From assembly GCA_964430915.1 (NCBI GenBank), contig CAYSHT010000116.1, positions 1 through 6,409 of the forward strand: DNA of 6,409 bases, in the 5' to 3' direction. The translations under genes were made by a program, and so were the position numbers. How positions within the stretch are numbered: position 1 is the stretch's first letter; each line of letters begins with the position of its first letter. The notes under the pieces are model-generated. The model saw only the letters and a list, made by a program, of their open reading frames with translations, searched no databases and had not been told where the DNA came from. This DNA comes from JAFGBH01 sp964430915 (lineage in GTDB: Bacteria; Desulfobacterota; Syntrophia; Syntrophales; UBA2210). Below are positions 6,338 to 6,409 of the stretch, one piece after another.

Positions 6338-6409
6338 GGGTTCATACCGTTGATTTGTATTATTAAAATATCATTATTGGGCATTGGTTTTTTCACCGAG
6401 CAATAGTCA
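6338..6409. other. Right edge, no gene seen
   Basis: This AT-rich sequence continues to the window end. There is no open frame with a start and a recognisable product, and no clear promoter. It may belong to the repeat element or to the upstream region of a gene outside the window. Confidence 0.4.

Noticed and set aside
6043..6366. 107-codon + strand frame at the right edge
   Set aside because: Its first part is antisense to the better-supported - strand gene tail and its second part translates hairpin DNA; it shows no domain or ribosome binding site.

Overview
The window looks like bacterial accessory-type chromosomal DNA of moderate base composition. The gene content fits an anaerobic or syntrophic Deltaproteobacterium (Desulfobacterota), but this is only a weak inference. 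It rests on a cyclase-type STAND ATPase/TPR protein, acyl-CoA-type dehydrogenases, and clustered CTTG-loop hairpins of a style I associate with that group. No rRNA, tRNA or marker gene fixes the taxon.

Left half, + strand (1-3706): the window opens inside a long gene. Its product has the C-terminal part of an AAA_16/STAND-type ATPase module, a basic-flanked hydrophobic stretch, and then TPR-like helices. This is the architecture usually found behind a class III adenylate/guanylate cyclase domain, whose N-terminus would lie outside the window. After about 70 bp comes the most interesting gene, a fusion of an N-terminal RAMA-like domain (a presumed reader of modified DNA) with a complete SIR2-like NAD-consuming domain that keeps its catalytic Asn and His and a split Cys cluster. 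This architecture suggests an anti-phage or anti-foreign-DNA effector: RAMA would sense the DNA and SIR2 would deplete NAD+. No partner gene is visible immediately beside it.

Middle (3707-3955): a 249-bp convergent intergenic region with no convincing gene and no strong terminator.

Right half, - strand (6167 down to 3956): a metabolic cluster read right to left. It holds a 44-codon remnant of an unidentified gene, a monofunctional 3-hydroxyacyl-CoA dehydrogenase family protein, and an extended-SDR NAD(P)-dependent epimerase/dehydrogenase. Both intact genes have good Shine-Dalgarno sequences, which move their starts inward from the longest open frames. They probably act on a CoA-linked or otherwise hydroxylated/keto substrate, but nothing here identifies it.

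Right edge (6168-6409): non-coding sequence with three close hairpins, two of them variants of the same CTTG-loop unit. It directly abuts the truncated remnant, which suggests a repeat element or rearrangement cut the upstream gene of the cluster.
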